A DNA stretch of 64,000 nucleotides. It comes from Epiperipatus broadwayi. Lineage: Eukaryota; Onychophora; Udeonychophora; Euonychophora; Peripatidae. The stretch is from assembly GCA_028023455.1 (NCBI GenBank), contig JAQFVV010006629.1, forward strand, positions 250,001-314,000, in the 5' to 3' direction. Within the stretch, counting starts at the first letter, position 1. Every line of letters starts with the position of its first letter. Of this stretch, positions 14,690 to 23,981 are shown piece by piece. The notes beneath the pieces are model-generated. The model was not told the origin of the DNA and did not search any database. It was given only the letters and a program-made list of their open reading frames with translations. The position numbers and the translations under genes are program-made.

Positions 14690-14705
14690 GATCAGTATTA
14701 ATATT
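14690..14705 (+). repeat. Left 16-bp direct repeat (candidate TSD)
   Basis: GATCAGTATTAATATT occurs here and identically at 15624-15639, on either side of the ribozyme cluster. The first five bases also match the monomer sequence at the right junction, so up to 5 bp may be microhomology rather than duplication. Confidence 0.7.
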
Positions 14706-14819
14706 AAACAATCCAAAACAAAGCAAAACTCTCCATATAGTAGTGCCATCTTGTGCTAACAAGAGCAATCAATGGATGCCAGAAGGCTTGTGCATAAAAT
14801 CCCTATCTAGAGCCTACTC

Positions 14820-14878
14820 ATCCAATATCCCCAGACTAGTTTCTGGCTTGTGGCCTTCATCAGTGAGGAGCCTTGGAT
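14820..14878 (-). ncRNA. Type-I hammerhead ribozyme motif, copy A1
   Basis: Read on the minus strand: stem I outer strand ATCCAA, internal loop GGC, inner strand TCCTCA, core CTGATGA, stem II GGC with loop CACAA and GCC, core GAAA, then a two-base-pair stem III (AC pairing GT around a TA loop), cleavage nucleotide C, inner stem I TGGGGA, internal loop TAT and outer TTGGAT. Both stem I helices are 6 bp, with one G-U pair. The expected cut falls between plus-strand positions 14833 and 14834. The 10.1/11.1 position is A opposite A instead of the usual closing pair, so activity is uncertain. Confidence 0.85.
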
Positions 14879-15284
14879 CTGAGAGCACTGCACCTAGATC
14901 TTAGGATCTAATAAACCCTCCAGCACCCACCTTTTAACTCTATTTAACTACAAAACTATGAGAATGAAATTGAAAACACTATTAATATTTTCAATCCAAG
15001 CTCAATAGCTTATATAGTCATATGGGTCTGAACTCAATTCAGTACCCATACATTTTGGTGTCTTTGGCTCTTTAACAACCATAGCCACCACTATCCTATT
15101 AGGCAGGATTGGTGTTAAACCACTAAACATCACATGATCACTATCTCATACTAACACAATAATTGTTATTAAACAATCCAAAACAAAGCAAAACTCTCCA
15201 TATAGTAGTGCCATCTTGTGCTAACAAGAGCAATCAATGGATGCCAGAAGGCTTGTGCATAAAATCCCTATCTAGAGCCTACTC

Positions 15285-15336
15285 ATCCAAAGTCTGAAGA
15301 CTAGTTTCTGGCTTGTGGCCTTCATCAGTGAGTGAG
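15285..15336 (-). ncRNA. Decayed hammerhead motif, copy A2
   Basis: The core CTGATGA, stem II GGC/GCC, GAAA and the minimal stem III are identical to copy A1, and the cut position is exactly 465 bp downstream of it. Stem I is broken: the inner 3' strand is altered, and the 5' strand is lost where the repeat switches to the inverted copy near 15335. Confidence 0.7.
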
Positions 15337-15419
15337 CATAGTTTTGTAGTTAAATAGAGTTAAAAGGTGGGTGCTGGAGGGTTGCATTAGATCCTAAGAT
15401 CTAGGTGCAGTGCTCTCAG

Positions 15420-15478
15420 ATCCAAGGCTCCTCACTGATGAAGGCCACAAGCCAGAAACTAGTCTGGGGATATTGGAT
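15420..15478 (+). ncRNA. Type-I hammerhead ribozyme motif, copy A3
   Basis: This is an intact inverted copy identical in all helices and core residues to A1, here on the plus strand: ATCCAA/TTGGAT and TCCTCA/TGGGGA for stem I, CTGATGA, GGC-CACAA-GCC, GAAA and ACTAGTC. The expected cleavage is between 15464 and 15465. Confidence 0.85.
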
Positions 15479-15639
15479 GAGTAGGCTCTAGATAGGGATT
15501 TTATGCACAAGCCTTCTGGCATCCATTGATTGTTCTTGTTAGCACAAGATGGCACTACTATATGGAGAGTTTTGCTTTGTTTTGGATTGTTTAATAACAA
15601 TTATTGTGTTAGTATGAGATAGTGATCAGTATTAATATT

Positions 15640-16874
15640 GTGTATCCATGGCTAGTGTTATTGAGCAAGGATCCCATTTCATTGACTCATTATTATTCCC
15701 CTATCAAATAAATATTATACACTTAATACATTTAACCTAATGTGAGAAACTTGCTTACTTATATGAATGGTGAGAAATTAAAAGAGAAAAAAAGAACTGA
15801 GGCCAGTGTAACAACAGCAAAAAAACAACAACAACAAAAAAATATTAAAACAATAAACATAAATTCCCTATATAATTATAACATTTTCTGAAGACATTTA
15901 CTACTGGATTAGAAAAGCTATCACCTATAAAATCTGTCATGTATATCATGGTTTAATTTATAAGCATTTAACTATTTTAACCTAATTGATAGATATTTTG
16001 ACTCTCAGTTTATTGACATACGTAATATTAATAATATTATTAATAATAAAAAATTAATATAGAGACAATAAATATTTAAACATTGATTATAATTATAACA
16101 TAAATACAAAGATAGGCAAGTATTTAAATGTTCTTCTTTGCAATTTCTTTTATGATCTTAACTTTAAAATTTTTTTTCATAAGCATAACATTTTCTGTTT
16201 TTTTTTTTTTTTGTTTATTTGAATTCATATTCTATTTATTTTGCTGTAGATGGGGGGGGGGGATTCTGAGATAGTGTTATTCACTGTGAATGTAACTTCC
16301 ATGTCTGTATCTTTCAGTTTCTTTGGCAAACAATAATTAAATGGAGCAAAAATTATTCAGCTATGTCATTTTAGGTTAGGTTTTACATTTCAATCTCTTT
16401 GGGATAGTCTTCTGGCTAATTATTTAAGACTACATCCTATCCAGACCAATGAGCATATGCATGGGAAAGTTAATGATGCATCTCTAATAAATTTTTGCAA
16501 CACTTAATATTGTTCATTTTACAGTACATGTAAATACAACTACAAAATAGAACCTGGCTTTTCTGGTGCCTATTAGACAATTCAAGTAAGTCTGAATGAA
16601 GACAGAAAGAGTATTTAATGATCCTTTTATAAGAAAACCTGTCTTCTGTCTAAAGTTCATCTGCCCAGCTTCAACTTATCTTAGTTTTTTCTCATTTAAA
16701 ATATTTAAACTACATAATCTGATTAGGTTTATTTCAATAATCCTCTTGTACAAAATTTTGCTTAATATAAGATTATTTTAATCCAGAGAAAATATAAATA
16801 AACATTTCTTCAATTATTTAAAATAATTGTACAGCATTTAATGAGAACTAATAAAATAAAACAGCTAAACTTTT
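15640..16874. other. AT-rich DNA, no gene seen
   Basis: The stretch holds a CAA-rich stretch near 15820, a poly-G run at 16252-16262, and otherwise unremarkable AT-rich sequence. No coding or RNA feature is supported. Confidence 0.5.
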
Positions 16875-16887
16875 TTTTGATTCTATT
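16875..16887 (+). repeat. Left 13-bp direct repeat (candidate TSD)
   Basis: TTTTGATTCTATT is present here and again at 18457-18469, immediately outside the two ends of cluster B. A few leading T residues may be microhomology with the repeat. Confidence 0.7.
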
Positions 16888-16909
16888 TAAAATATTTGAA
16901 AACCAGGCA

Positions 16910-17005
16910 CTCTTCACAAACCTGGAGCTTAATTGTAAATATAGAGGATTTGAACTCAGACTTTCAAGCACCAACTACCCACACTATCTTATACAACTGA
17001 TACAC
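16910..17005 (-). repeat. tRNA-like module inside family B monomer
   Basis: On the minus strand GAGTTCAAATCC, a good Pol III B box, follows GAAAGTCT and a GGTAGTTGGTGCTTG stretch. The GAAAGTCTGAGTTC track is shared with the SINE-like element at 40626-40744. It recurs in each family B monomer (near 17420 and 17895 and inverted near 18430). It suggests a SINE-type internal promoter joined to the ribozyme repeat. Confidence 0.55.
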
Positions 17006-17031
17006 TTGACCACATACATGTAGAAAAGATA

Positions 17032-17092
17032 AATAATCACCAATATAAGTATTTTATGCTAAACCAGCACTCACCAGTTGGTCCAGATTATC
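17032..17092 (-). ncRNA. Decayed hammerhead motif, copy B1
   Basis: Stem II GTGCT-GGTTT-AGCAT and the two-part stem I are preserved on the minus strand. The core is mutated to CTGGTGA (A6 changed) and the GAAA strand is altered to TAAAA. It is probably inactive. The expected cut position, 17043/17044, is 475 bp from that of B2. Confidence 0.65.
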
Positions 17093-17506
17093 ATCTCCCA
17101 CACACACATATATAATCAGTGCTCAGTTTATATTAAGATAGCAAATCCTCACACTTTAATGGACAGGCTTCAATCTATTCCAACCTCCAACTTTTCAGCC
17201 ATCCATAACATTGAAAATCTGAGATGGAAAACCCAAATCCCATTCTGATGCCAACATTATTACCATAGCCATGTTGACCTGAAATCACTCTAACCCCTCA
17301 TGTATAGGACCGTATCCATTTAAATACATAGAAGTGGAATGGGCAGGATACAAGCTTCATATGCAAATATTTGAAAACCAGGTACTCTTCACAAACCTGT
17401 AGCTTAATTGTAAATATAGGGGATTTGAACTCAGACTTTCAAGCACTCACTAACTATCCACACTATCTTATACAACCGATATACATGACCACATACATGT
17501 AGAAAA

Positions 17507-17567
17507 GATAATCACCAATATATGTATTTCATGTTAAACCAGCACTCATGAGTTGGTCCAGATTATT
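17507..17567 (-). ncRNA. Hammerhead motif with core mutation, copy B2
   Basis: On the minus strand stem I is well preserved: CCAA pairs with TTGG, and the outer GATAATC-type helix pairs with GATTATC across a TGGA/T internal loop. Stem III is ATA-CA-TAT followed by A17. The first core strand reads CTCATGA instead of CTGATGA, which should abolish cleavage. The cut position would be 17518/17519. Confidence 0.7.
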
Positions 17568-17982
17568 ATCTCCCACACACATATATAATCAGTGTTCAGT
17601 TTATATTAAGATAGCAAATCCTCACACTTTAATGGACAGGCTTCAATCTATTCCAACCTCCAACTTTTCAGCCATCCATAACATTGAAAATCTGAGATGG
17701 AAAGCCCAAATCCCATGCTGATGCCAACATTATTGCCATACCCAAGTTGACCTGAAGTCACTCTGACCCCTCATGTATAGAATCTTATCCATTTAAATAC
17801 ATAGAAGAGGGATGGGCAGGATACAAGCTTCATATGTAAATATTTGAAAACTAGGCACTCTTCACAAACCTGGAGCTTAATTGTAAATATAGAGGATTTG
17901 AACTCAGACTTTCAAGCACCCACCAACTATCCACACTATTATACAACTGATATACATGACTACATACATGTAGAAAAGATAA

Positions 17983-18039
17983 ATAATCAATATACGTATT
18001 TCATGCTAAACCAGCACTCATCAGTTGGTCCAGATTATC
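17983..18039 (-). ncRNA. Type-I hammerhead ribozyme motif, copy B3
   Basis: The catalytic core is intact on the minus strand: CTGATGA, stem II GTGCT closing on AGCAT (5 bp including one G-U) with loop GGTTT, then GAAA, stem III ATA-CG-TAT and A17. A three-base deletion shortens the inner part of stem I (CAA/TTG), but the outer helix can still form. The predicted cut is between 17990 and 17991, 472 bp from copy B2. Confidence 0.8.
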
Positions 18040-18298
18040 ATCTCCCACACACATATATAATCAGTGCTCACTTTATATTAAGATAACAAATCCTTGCACT
18101 TTAATGGACAGACTAATCTATTCCAACCTCCAACTTTTCAGCCATCCGTATCATTGATATCGATAATGTTGGCATCAGCATGGGATTTGGACTTTCCATC
18201 TCAGATTTTTAATGATATGGATGGCTGAAAAGTTGGAGGTTGGAATAGATTAGTCTGTCCATTAAAGTGCAAGGATTTGCTATCTTAATTGTGGGAAT

Positions 18299-18359
18299 GA
18301 TAATCTGGACCAACTGATGAGCTCTGGTTTAGCATGAAATATATATATTGGGGATTATT
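18299..18359 (+). ncRNA. Hammerhead motif with weakened stem II, copy B4
   Basis: This is the inverted copy on the plus strand. CTGATGA, GAAA, stem III ATA-TA-TAT and stem I (CCAA/TTGG plus GATAATC with GATTATT) are kept. Stem II has two mismatches, because GTGCT has become GCTCT opposite AGCAT. Confidence 0.7.
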
Positions 18360-18469
18360 TATCTTTTCTACATGTATGTCGTCGTGTATATCAGTTGTAA
18401 AAGATAGTGCTAATAGTTGGTGGGTGCTTGAAACTCTTGAGTTCAAATCCCCTATATTTTGATTCTATT

Positions 18470-19476
18470 GAAAATTATTCCCCCCCCCCCTTTCTTATCA
18501 GATTATCTTAATTTAGAGAAAATATAAGTATTAACTTCTTCAATTATTCTCAGTATTTAATTAAACTATTATTCTATAGAGATTAAAAGAATAAGTTTCA
18601 ACTAATATTTTTTTGAAAATTGAGAAATAAAACAATTCTTTCTTTTTCATACTTAATTTGTCTGATTTCACCTTTAATTTTAATGTTTTTTTTTCTTACA
18701 AATACTTTATTGAGAATGATCAAATAACATTAGCACTGAAGATCAAGGAAAGTATAATGATTCCAAAAGTATTTTATGTCTTTATTAGATTCAATTTAAA
18801 ATTAATCTTTTAAACTCCAAACTATTTGAATACAAAATTTACATTTGGATATCTTAATATCATGGTTCATCATTGTTTAATTGCATTTCCATTAACCATG
18901 CATGACACCCATTGGATTACATGGCTTCCAGAGTTAGTAGATATTAAAGTCATATGTTTGGAAGGTGTTTAAAAGTAGAAACACGTTAAACTGGTTAATA
19001 AAAAAAGAAACTTACAATAAATAAACTGCTACCAGATAAATACAATATAAAATATTAAAAACAATCAAAAATAATAATTATAAATATTAAAACTTAAGAT
19101 GTTATGCTTAAATATAAAGATAAGATTTTACGGTGCTGATTTAGAGGGCGCTCATGGCCATTTTGAATTTTAAGGATCCCTCAAAATCATAACAAGCATT
19201 CAAGCTATAAATGACATCCAATAATCCATATGTGGTTGCAATAGGACCATTCATTACTAAATGACATTTTACATCAATAATTGAAAAAATTAAAGTGCAA
19301 ATTTTGTACAACTATGCTTGATCAAATCACATGACTAAAATATACAAAATATAATAAATGGGAGAAAGAAATAAGTTTCAAAATGCTAAAAGCAATTTAA
19401 AATGTTTAAATTAAAAAAATAAACAAAAAAAAAATGAACACATATTAATTAAAAAAACATGTTCATTAAACACAAA
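18470..19476. other. AT-rich DNA, no gene seen
   Basis: A poly-C run at 18481-18490 lies directly beside the right end of cluster B. The rest is AT-rich sequence without a supported feature. Confidence 0.5.
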
Positions 19477-20144
19477 ATTGATCAGACCAAGCTTATAATT
19501 TCAAAATACTAAAAGCTTGTAACTCCTAAAACACAAATTTTATTACAATATAGGACGGATGTTGAAATAACATAAATGTTGAATAAACATCAAAACAACT
19601 ACAGAAGCATATTAATTCTACAATTAATAATAAATCACAATTTATCTTAAGATTCATTGAAAGAATAATTGTCTAAAGTAAAGAATATTAATTTTACAGT
19701 TAAAAGAAAATTAATGTCAGATTTTTTTCTTAAAGCGAGTACTATAGTGTGCTTCATTTCTCACATGTTGCCACGAAGAAAAAGATGGAGTTGATAAAAA
19801 TGTAGCATTGTTCACATGTGATCATGTGAGTTGAAAATATCTATAAAAGCCAATTTTTTTTTTTCATAACAACATGTTAGAAATGAACACACAACAGTAC
19901 TCGCTTTGGTTAGAAAAAAATCTGATTTATTAATTTTTTATTAATTGTAAAATTAATATTCTTTACTTTAGACCGTTATTCTTTTGATTAATTTTCAGAC
20001 AAAATGTGATTTATTATTAATTGTAGATTAAATATGCTTCGGCAGTTGTTTCTATGTGTATTCAACAGTTATAGGCCTACATTGTAATAAAATTCATATA
20101 AGAAGCTTTTAATATTTCAAAATTATAAGCTTGGTTTGATGAAT
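19477..20144. mobile_element. Long-inverted-repeat (fold-back) element
   Basis: The left arm starts ATTGATCAGACCAAGCTTAT and the right arm ends with its near complement. Similarity continues through about 300 bp per arm, for example the AGCGAGTACT block at 19735-19745, which reappears inverted near 19895-19905. Only a short unpaired centre remains. Arms differ by indels and substitutions. There is no ORF. It is probably a non-autonomous fold-back or MITE-like element; the superfamily is not identifiable. Confidence 0.7.
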
Positions 20145-20348
20145 GTACTTTATTATCTATAAATATATTACTACTATAAAGTTAATGAAGATTAAAATTA
20201 AATTCAGCAAGGAATATATGTAATATTTTTTTTGTGTGTGTGCATGTGGAATGAGGCAATCATAATGTAAAAGATTAGAGAAAAGACTTGAAAGAAAATA
20301 AATTGTATATCAATTAATAATATTTTGCAACCAAACTAACATCTTTAA

Positions 20349-20745
20349 ATGTCACAGCACAAGTACAGGTACAACAAGTCACATACTAACCCAGAATGTA
20401 CTTCAATTTTTGCACATCAAAAAGTATCTGGACACGAGTTCGAACCTGTCTCTGCAAAATTAGTTTGTACTGAGAGGCATGATATTAACCATAAGGTAAA
20501 GGAGGCTTACTTCATAGGAGAAGACTCCTTTGCCATTAATCGTAAATAAGCATGTTTTGCTATATCAAAAAGATGGGCTTATTGACTCATTTGCATAAAG
20601 TTTGCATATTATAAGCATAGAATCATTCCAATGAATGAGTTACAACAGGCTATGTTTATGAGAAATTCATTTTCTCAAAAGCGCTAAGGCATTTTAATTA
20701 CTATTAATTTATACAGCTTTATGTAATAAGTGTGTTAGCACTATT
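20349..20745 (+). pseudogene. Penelope-like element 3' fragment
   Basis: The 66-residue reading frame ends in a segment matching the C-terminal half of the GIY-YIG-type domain at 38400-38720: HQKVSGHEFEPVSAKLVC, then TERHDINHKVKEAYFIGED and SFAINRK. The conserved SGH, E, KVKEAYFI and INR positions align with Penelope-like endonucleases. The N-terminal VY and YYG motifs and the reverse transcriptase are missing, so this is 5'-truncated. The 3' flank keeps an AGCGCTAAG motif and a TGTGTTAG motif that also occur at the 3' end of the other copies. Confidence 0.7.
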
Positions 20746-20973
20746 TAAAATTATTATAAATGTAAGATTGTATGGTCTACATTCAATCATCAGGAATAAC
20801 TTGTGTTCTTTATGATATAGATAGGTATTACAAATTGGTCATCATCATTAGGTGAAATAAATATATTGTTTTAAATATACGTATGTTGGTTTATTTCCTG
20901 ATAGTTAAAATCAGGTAATGATACTGTAAATTATATAAATAAAAATAAAAACTGTTGAAACATGCTGGATCTG

Positions 20974-21067
20974 ACCATTACATAGTAATATCTTTTAATT
21001 GTAAATTTTTAGCACTCCACATTGGGCACCAAAAATTTACAAATTGAAGGTATTACTACGTAATGGT
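20974..21067. repeat. Short hairpin, MITE-like
   Basis: ACCATTACATAGTAATATC on the left and its near complement on the right form arms of about 36 bp around a loop of about 20 bp containing CACTCCACATTGGG. No coding potential. It may be a miniature inverted-repeat element. No target duplication is evident. Confidence 0.55.
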
Positions 21068-21559
21068 AAAACCTATGTGTATTTTATATCATGCTCAAAA
21101 TAAATTATGTACAAATGCCGATTGTCTTAGTTTTAGTAAATTAATGATAAATTAATAAGAATTCATTCAAAAACATAACCCATATTGTCTTTAAATATCT
21201 ATATTATTATATAAACATGAAAGTTTATGACTCTATACTTCAACAAATATTGCACTAATTTTGGAAGAATTTTGCATGATTTTTTTTTGTATAGATTTTT
21301 TTTTTGCATAGAATTTGTGATTTGCAATATAAAAATATGTGGGGAGTCTATATTGTAATTATTTTCGGATTACATCATGGAAAACCAAAAAGAGGGCAAC
21401 ATTGATTGAAAGATTACAGAGTTAGAAATATTTTTAAATGAAACATAGTTTTTGGTAAAACCAGCTAAAATTTGATTTGCAAATATATTTTAAATTAATT
21501 ACATTGTGTTTGTACCTACTTATATAATTCCTCATTTGAATAATTTAGATTAGTTATAA

Positions 21560-21830
21560 TAATGAATTTGATAAACTTTTAGGATTTCAGTTTAAATATA
21601 TATATATATCACTTGTTAAAATAAAATTTAAAATGATGCAGTATAGCAAGAGAAATACTACTGAATTTGATAATCTTTTAACATAAAATTGATCTTTTAA
21701 CATAAAATTGATAAATGTTTAGGATGTCAATTAAATATATTTAACATGTGAAAAAGTTAAATTTTAAAATGCCAGTAGTACAGCATGAGAAATACTGAAT
21801 TTGACAAAATTTTTACTATTTCTCATTAAA
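21560..21830. repeat. Diverged short tandem repeats
   Basis: Three imperfect units contain GAATTTGATAA or a variant, TTTAGGAT, TTAAATATAT, AAATTTTAAAATG and GCAAGAGAAATACT or GCATGAGAAATACT. They lead directly into the palindrome at 21831. No other feature was seen. Confidence 0.5.
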
Positions 21831-22010
21831 TTTTAAATTGTGCTTTACGCAAAAAAAGTGAAGCTTATTATTATTAGAAAAGAATTATAAGGCTGAGCGC
21901 TTCCAGAGAACTTAAGTCTCCATATGCATAGTTCTCTGAAAGCGCTCAACCTTATAATTCTTTGCTAATAATAATAAGCTTCACTTTTTTGCGTAAAGTG
22001 CAATTTAAAA
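21831..22010. repeat. Near-perfect 180-bp palindrome
   Basis: Arms of about 80 bp (left 21831-21912, right 21930-22010) differ at only a few positions and enclose a spacer of about 17 bp containing CCATATGCAT. Landmarks are TTACGCAAAAAAAGTGAAGC against GCTTCACTTTTTTGCGTAA, and GAGCGCTT against AAGCGCTC. Such hairpins are typical of fold-back or MITE insertions; the arms are too similar to be ancient. Confidence 0.8.
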
Positions 22011-22021
22011 CTTACCACTCA

Positions 22022-22073
22022 AAGGTGAAGTAATGAAACAGTAAGATCTGCTTTGCAGATCTTCATTTCACCT
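22022..22073. repeat. Perfect-tipped hairpin
   Basis: AGATCTGC and GCAGATCT flank a three-base loop. The outer GGTGAA and TTCACC strands extend the hairpin with small internal loops. It lies 11 bp from the large palindrome. Confidence 0.55.
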
Positions 22074-22699
22074 TTTCTCACCTCTTTCCTACCCTCCTAC
22101 CTTAGTTTGAACCCTAATCTATCGTAGTGTGTCTGCAATGCGCTTATATACCGAAAATCCCGCCCAATTTTAAACCATGAGTACAACGCTCATGTTATAT
22201 ATAAGTATAACTCATTCCCAAATCAATAAAATGTTATGGATTATGTGTATGTTCACATAATTTAGATTTATTTAAAAGTAGGTTATATGGGTCGTAATTG
22301 CGCACACACTATGATATGCATTTTAAAACTTATGTCAAAATTATAAATTGTTAGTTAAAATTATTTTGTTTGAATCTATTTACAAAAATATATTACAGTC
22401 ATAATATATTTTTGATTTAAAATAAAATTCATATTCGTTTAGTAGATAGATTCAAATATTGAAATTTAAAAAGTAAAATAGTTTTCTTTTGAATTTAAAA
22501 TCACGCCATATACTTTCTGTTAGAATAAATGAGGGCTGATAGGAACAATAGTTTTAATTATTATCTAAAAATACAGCTGATGTCCACTTAAGGTTTTCTT
22601 TCAATTAGTAAAAATTCCTTTAGACATTCAGATAGGATTGATTACAGCTGATAAGTAAGCAAAGTCCAAAATATTTTTGTAACACTCCAGGGCAGTTGT

Positions 22700-22960
22700 A
22701 TTGTTCAATTCCACTATAAAAAGGAGGATTTTCTTTTGTTCTCCATTCTAGTGATTTGCTAATGAAATAATTCAAGTGATTTTTCAGCAAATAATTCTAG
22801 TGATATTTCAGCAAAGATTCTAGTGAAATGTTTCTAGTGATATTTCAGCAAATGTTTCTAGTAAAAATATTCTAGAGAAATATTCTAGTGAAAATATTCT
22901 AGTAAAATATTCTTCGAGCAAGATTTCAAAAATATATTTTCGTGAGATTTTTAGCTACGT
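22700..22960 (+). promoter_or_regulatory. TATA box followed by short direct repeats
   Basis: CTATAAAAAGGAGG lies at 22714-22727. About 30 bp later a run of imperfect direct repeats begins, with units such as TTCTAGTGATATTTCAGCAA and shortened forms TTCTAGTGAAA and TTCTAGTAAAA, extending to about 22915. The layout resembles the promoter and R region of an LTR retroelement or a Pol II promoter with a repetitive leader. Downstream, 23020-23280 is CpG-bearing and partly open, and 23372 has AATAAAA. No recognisable protein follows. Confidence 0.35.
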
Positions 22961-23009
22961 GTCTGGGAACTTAAATTTGAAGCAGAGTTTTTGTCTCCTG
23001 ATTAATTGA

Positions 23010-23400
23010 CCATGTTTACAGTTTCAGCTATGAATCACCCAACCTTCAAAATTGCTAACTTTGAAATGACGGAATAGAGCCGGCAAGAAGGCTATTTTCC
23101 TCTCGGGAATGGCAGCCGCTGCTCTAGACCTTTGAAAGCTATCACATAAGGAACCCTGAAACTGCTACTGCTGCCAAAAATATGAACAATTCCAGAATTT
23201 GCTGCTGAATTGTATAAAACTTGCCGACCATGAATCTACCTACAAATGCTTCTCCAGAGGTAACCCAAATTAACCCAAGAGCTCTTATGATTCCTAACTA
23301 ACATGCTATGGCTATTTTAAATTGTTTTCTTTTATTTCACTTGACTTTATTATGTATTCCTTTAATGTGTTCTAATAAAATCAACAGTTTTGCTCTCTAT
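23010..23400 (+). other. CpG-bearing segment, possible retroelement leader
   Basis: This piece is less AT-rich than its surroundings. Reading across two frames after an ATG near 23033 gives short segments such as YFPLGNGSRCSRPLK, but stops and frame changes prevent a gene call. Together with the TATA-repeat segment just upstream and the AATAAAA downstream it may be the 5' part of a degraded retroelement. Confidence 0.25.
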
Positions 23401-23981
23401 CCTTGGGTTAATATTTTCTATTTATTGATCTTTCTTTTATTTTATTATGATAATGTGTCAGAATAGTCTTTGACCGAGTGAACTATTCCCTTTGTTGAAA
23501 GTAAGACGCCGATATTAAGGAATATTTTAAATTTATAAATAATTCCCAATTTTATTATCTTGCAAATCACTCGTTCGAGGGCTATTCTAATCTTCTTTAA
23601 TATGTATAATAATTAAATAGTTTAAAATCTACATTTTATTGATTTTAACCTAATATGAGAGTATGTGCGAGGTCAATGATTAAAATGTGCCACAAATGCA
23701 TGATTGCGTAAATAAATCTCTGCTTTCTTACCCGCAAGCATGCATTTTCCTATTTTTAAAATCTTCTACTTTAATTTCAAAGTTCGTCATTGACGTCGAG
23801 AATGTGCAGTGCCTTTTAAATGAATTTCTGGGAATTTGATTGGGCATTTTTTTAATCCAAGTAAACCCATTTTGTATGTTTTATATACATTAATCTAGTA
23901 TTGCTGCTAAATGAATTGGTTGTTGAGACCGCTTTGTTTTTCTTTCCAAGGATTTTAAATTGCCAAGTCCATTCCCTTTTT

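Larger units (their letters stand above)
14706..15623. mobile_element. Hammerhead-bearing retrozyme-like cluster A-I
   Basis: Three copies of a family A monomer lie here. Copy 1 (from 14706) and copy 2 (from 15171) are direct repeats 465 bp apart, with the ribozyme sense on the minus strand. At about 15335 the sequence switches abruptly to the inverted orientation and copy 3 runs back to about 15623. The two outer ends are inverted versions of AAACAATCCAAAACAAAGC. The cluster is bracketed by GATCAGTATTAATATT at 14690-14705 and 15624-15639, a 16-bp exact direct repeat that looks like a target-site duplication. No protein is encoded. The arrangement resembles animal retrozymes or Penelope-associated pLTR repeats. 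Confidence 0.8.
16888..18456. mobile_element. Hammerhead-bearing retrozyme-like cluster B
   Basis: About two and a half direct copies of a second monomer start near 16889, 17367 and 17839, a spacing of 472-478 bp. Near 18160 the sequence turns into an inverted partial copy that ends near 18456. Every copy carries a hammerhead motif unrelated in sequence to family A. Each monomer also contains a tRNA-like stretch with the B box GAGTTCAAATCC on the minus strand. The cluster is bracketed by TTTTGATTCTATT at 16875-16887 and 18457-18469, a 13-bp exact repeat and probable target-site duplication. No protein is encoded. Confidence 0.8.

Noticed and set aside
15394-15600. 68-codon open frame on the minus strand
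   Set aside because: It overlaps the ribozyme-bearing repeat and is interrupted in the other copies; the monomers are non-coding.
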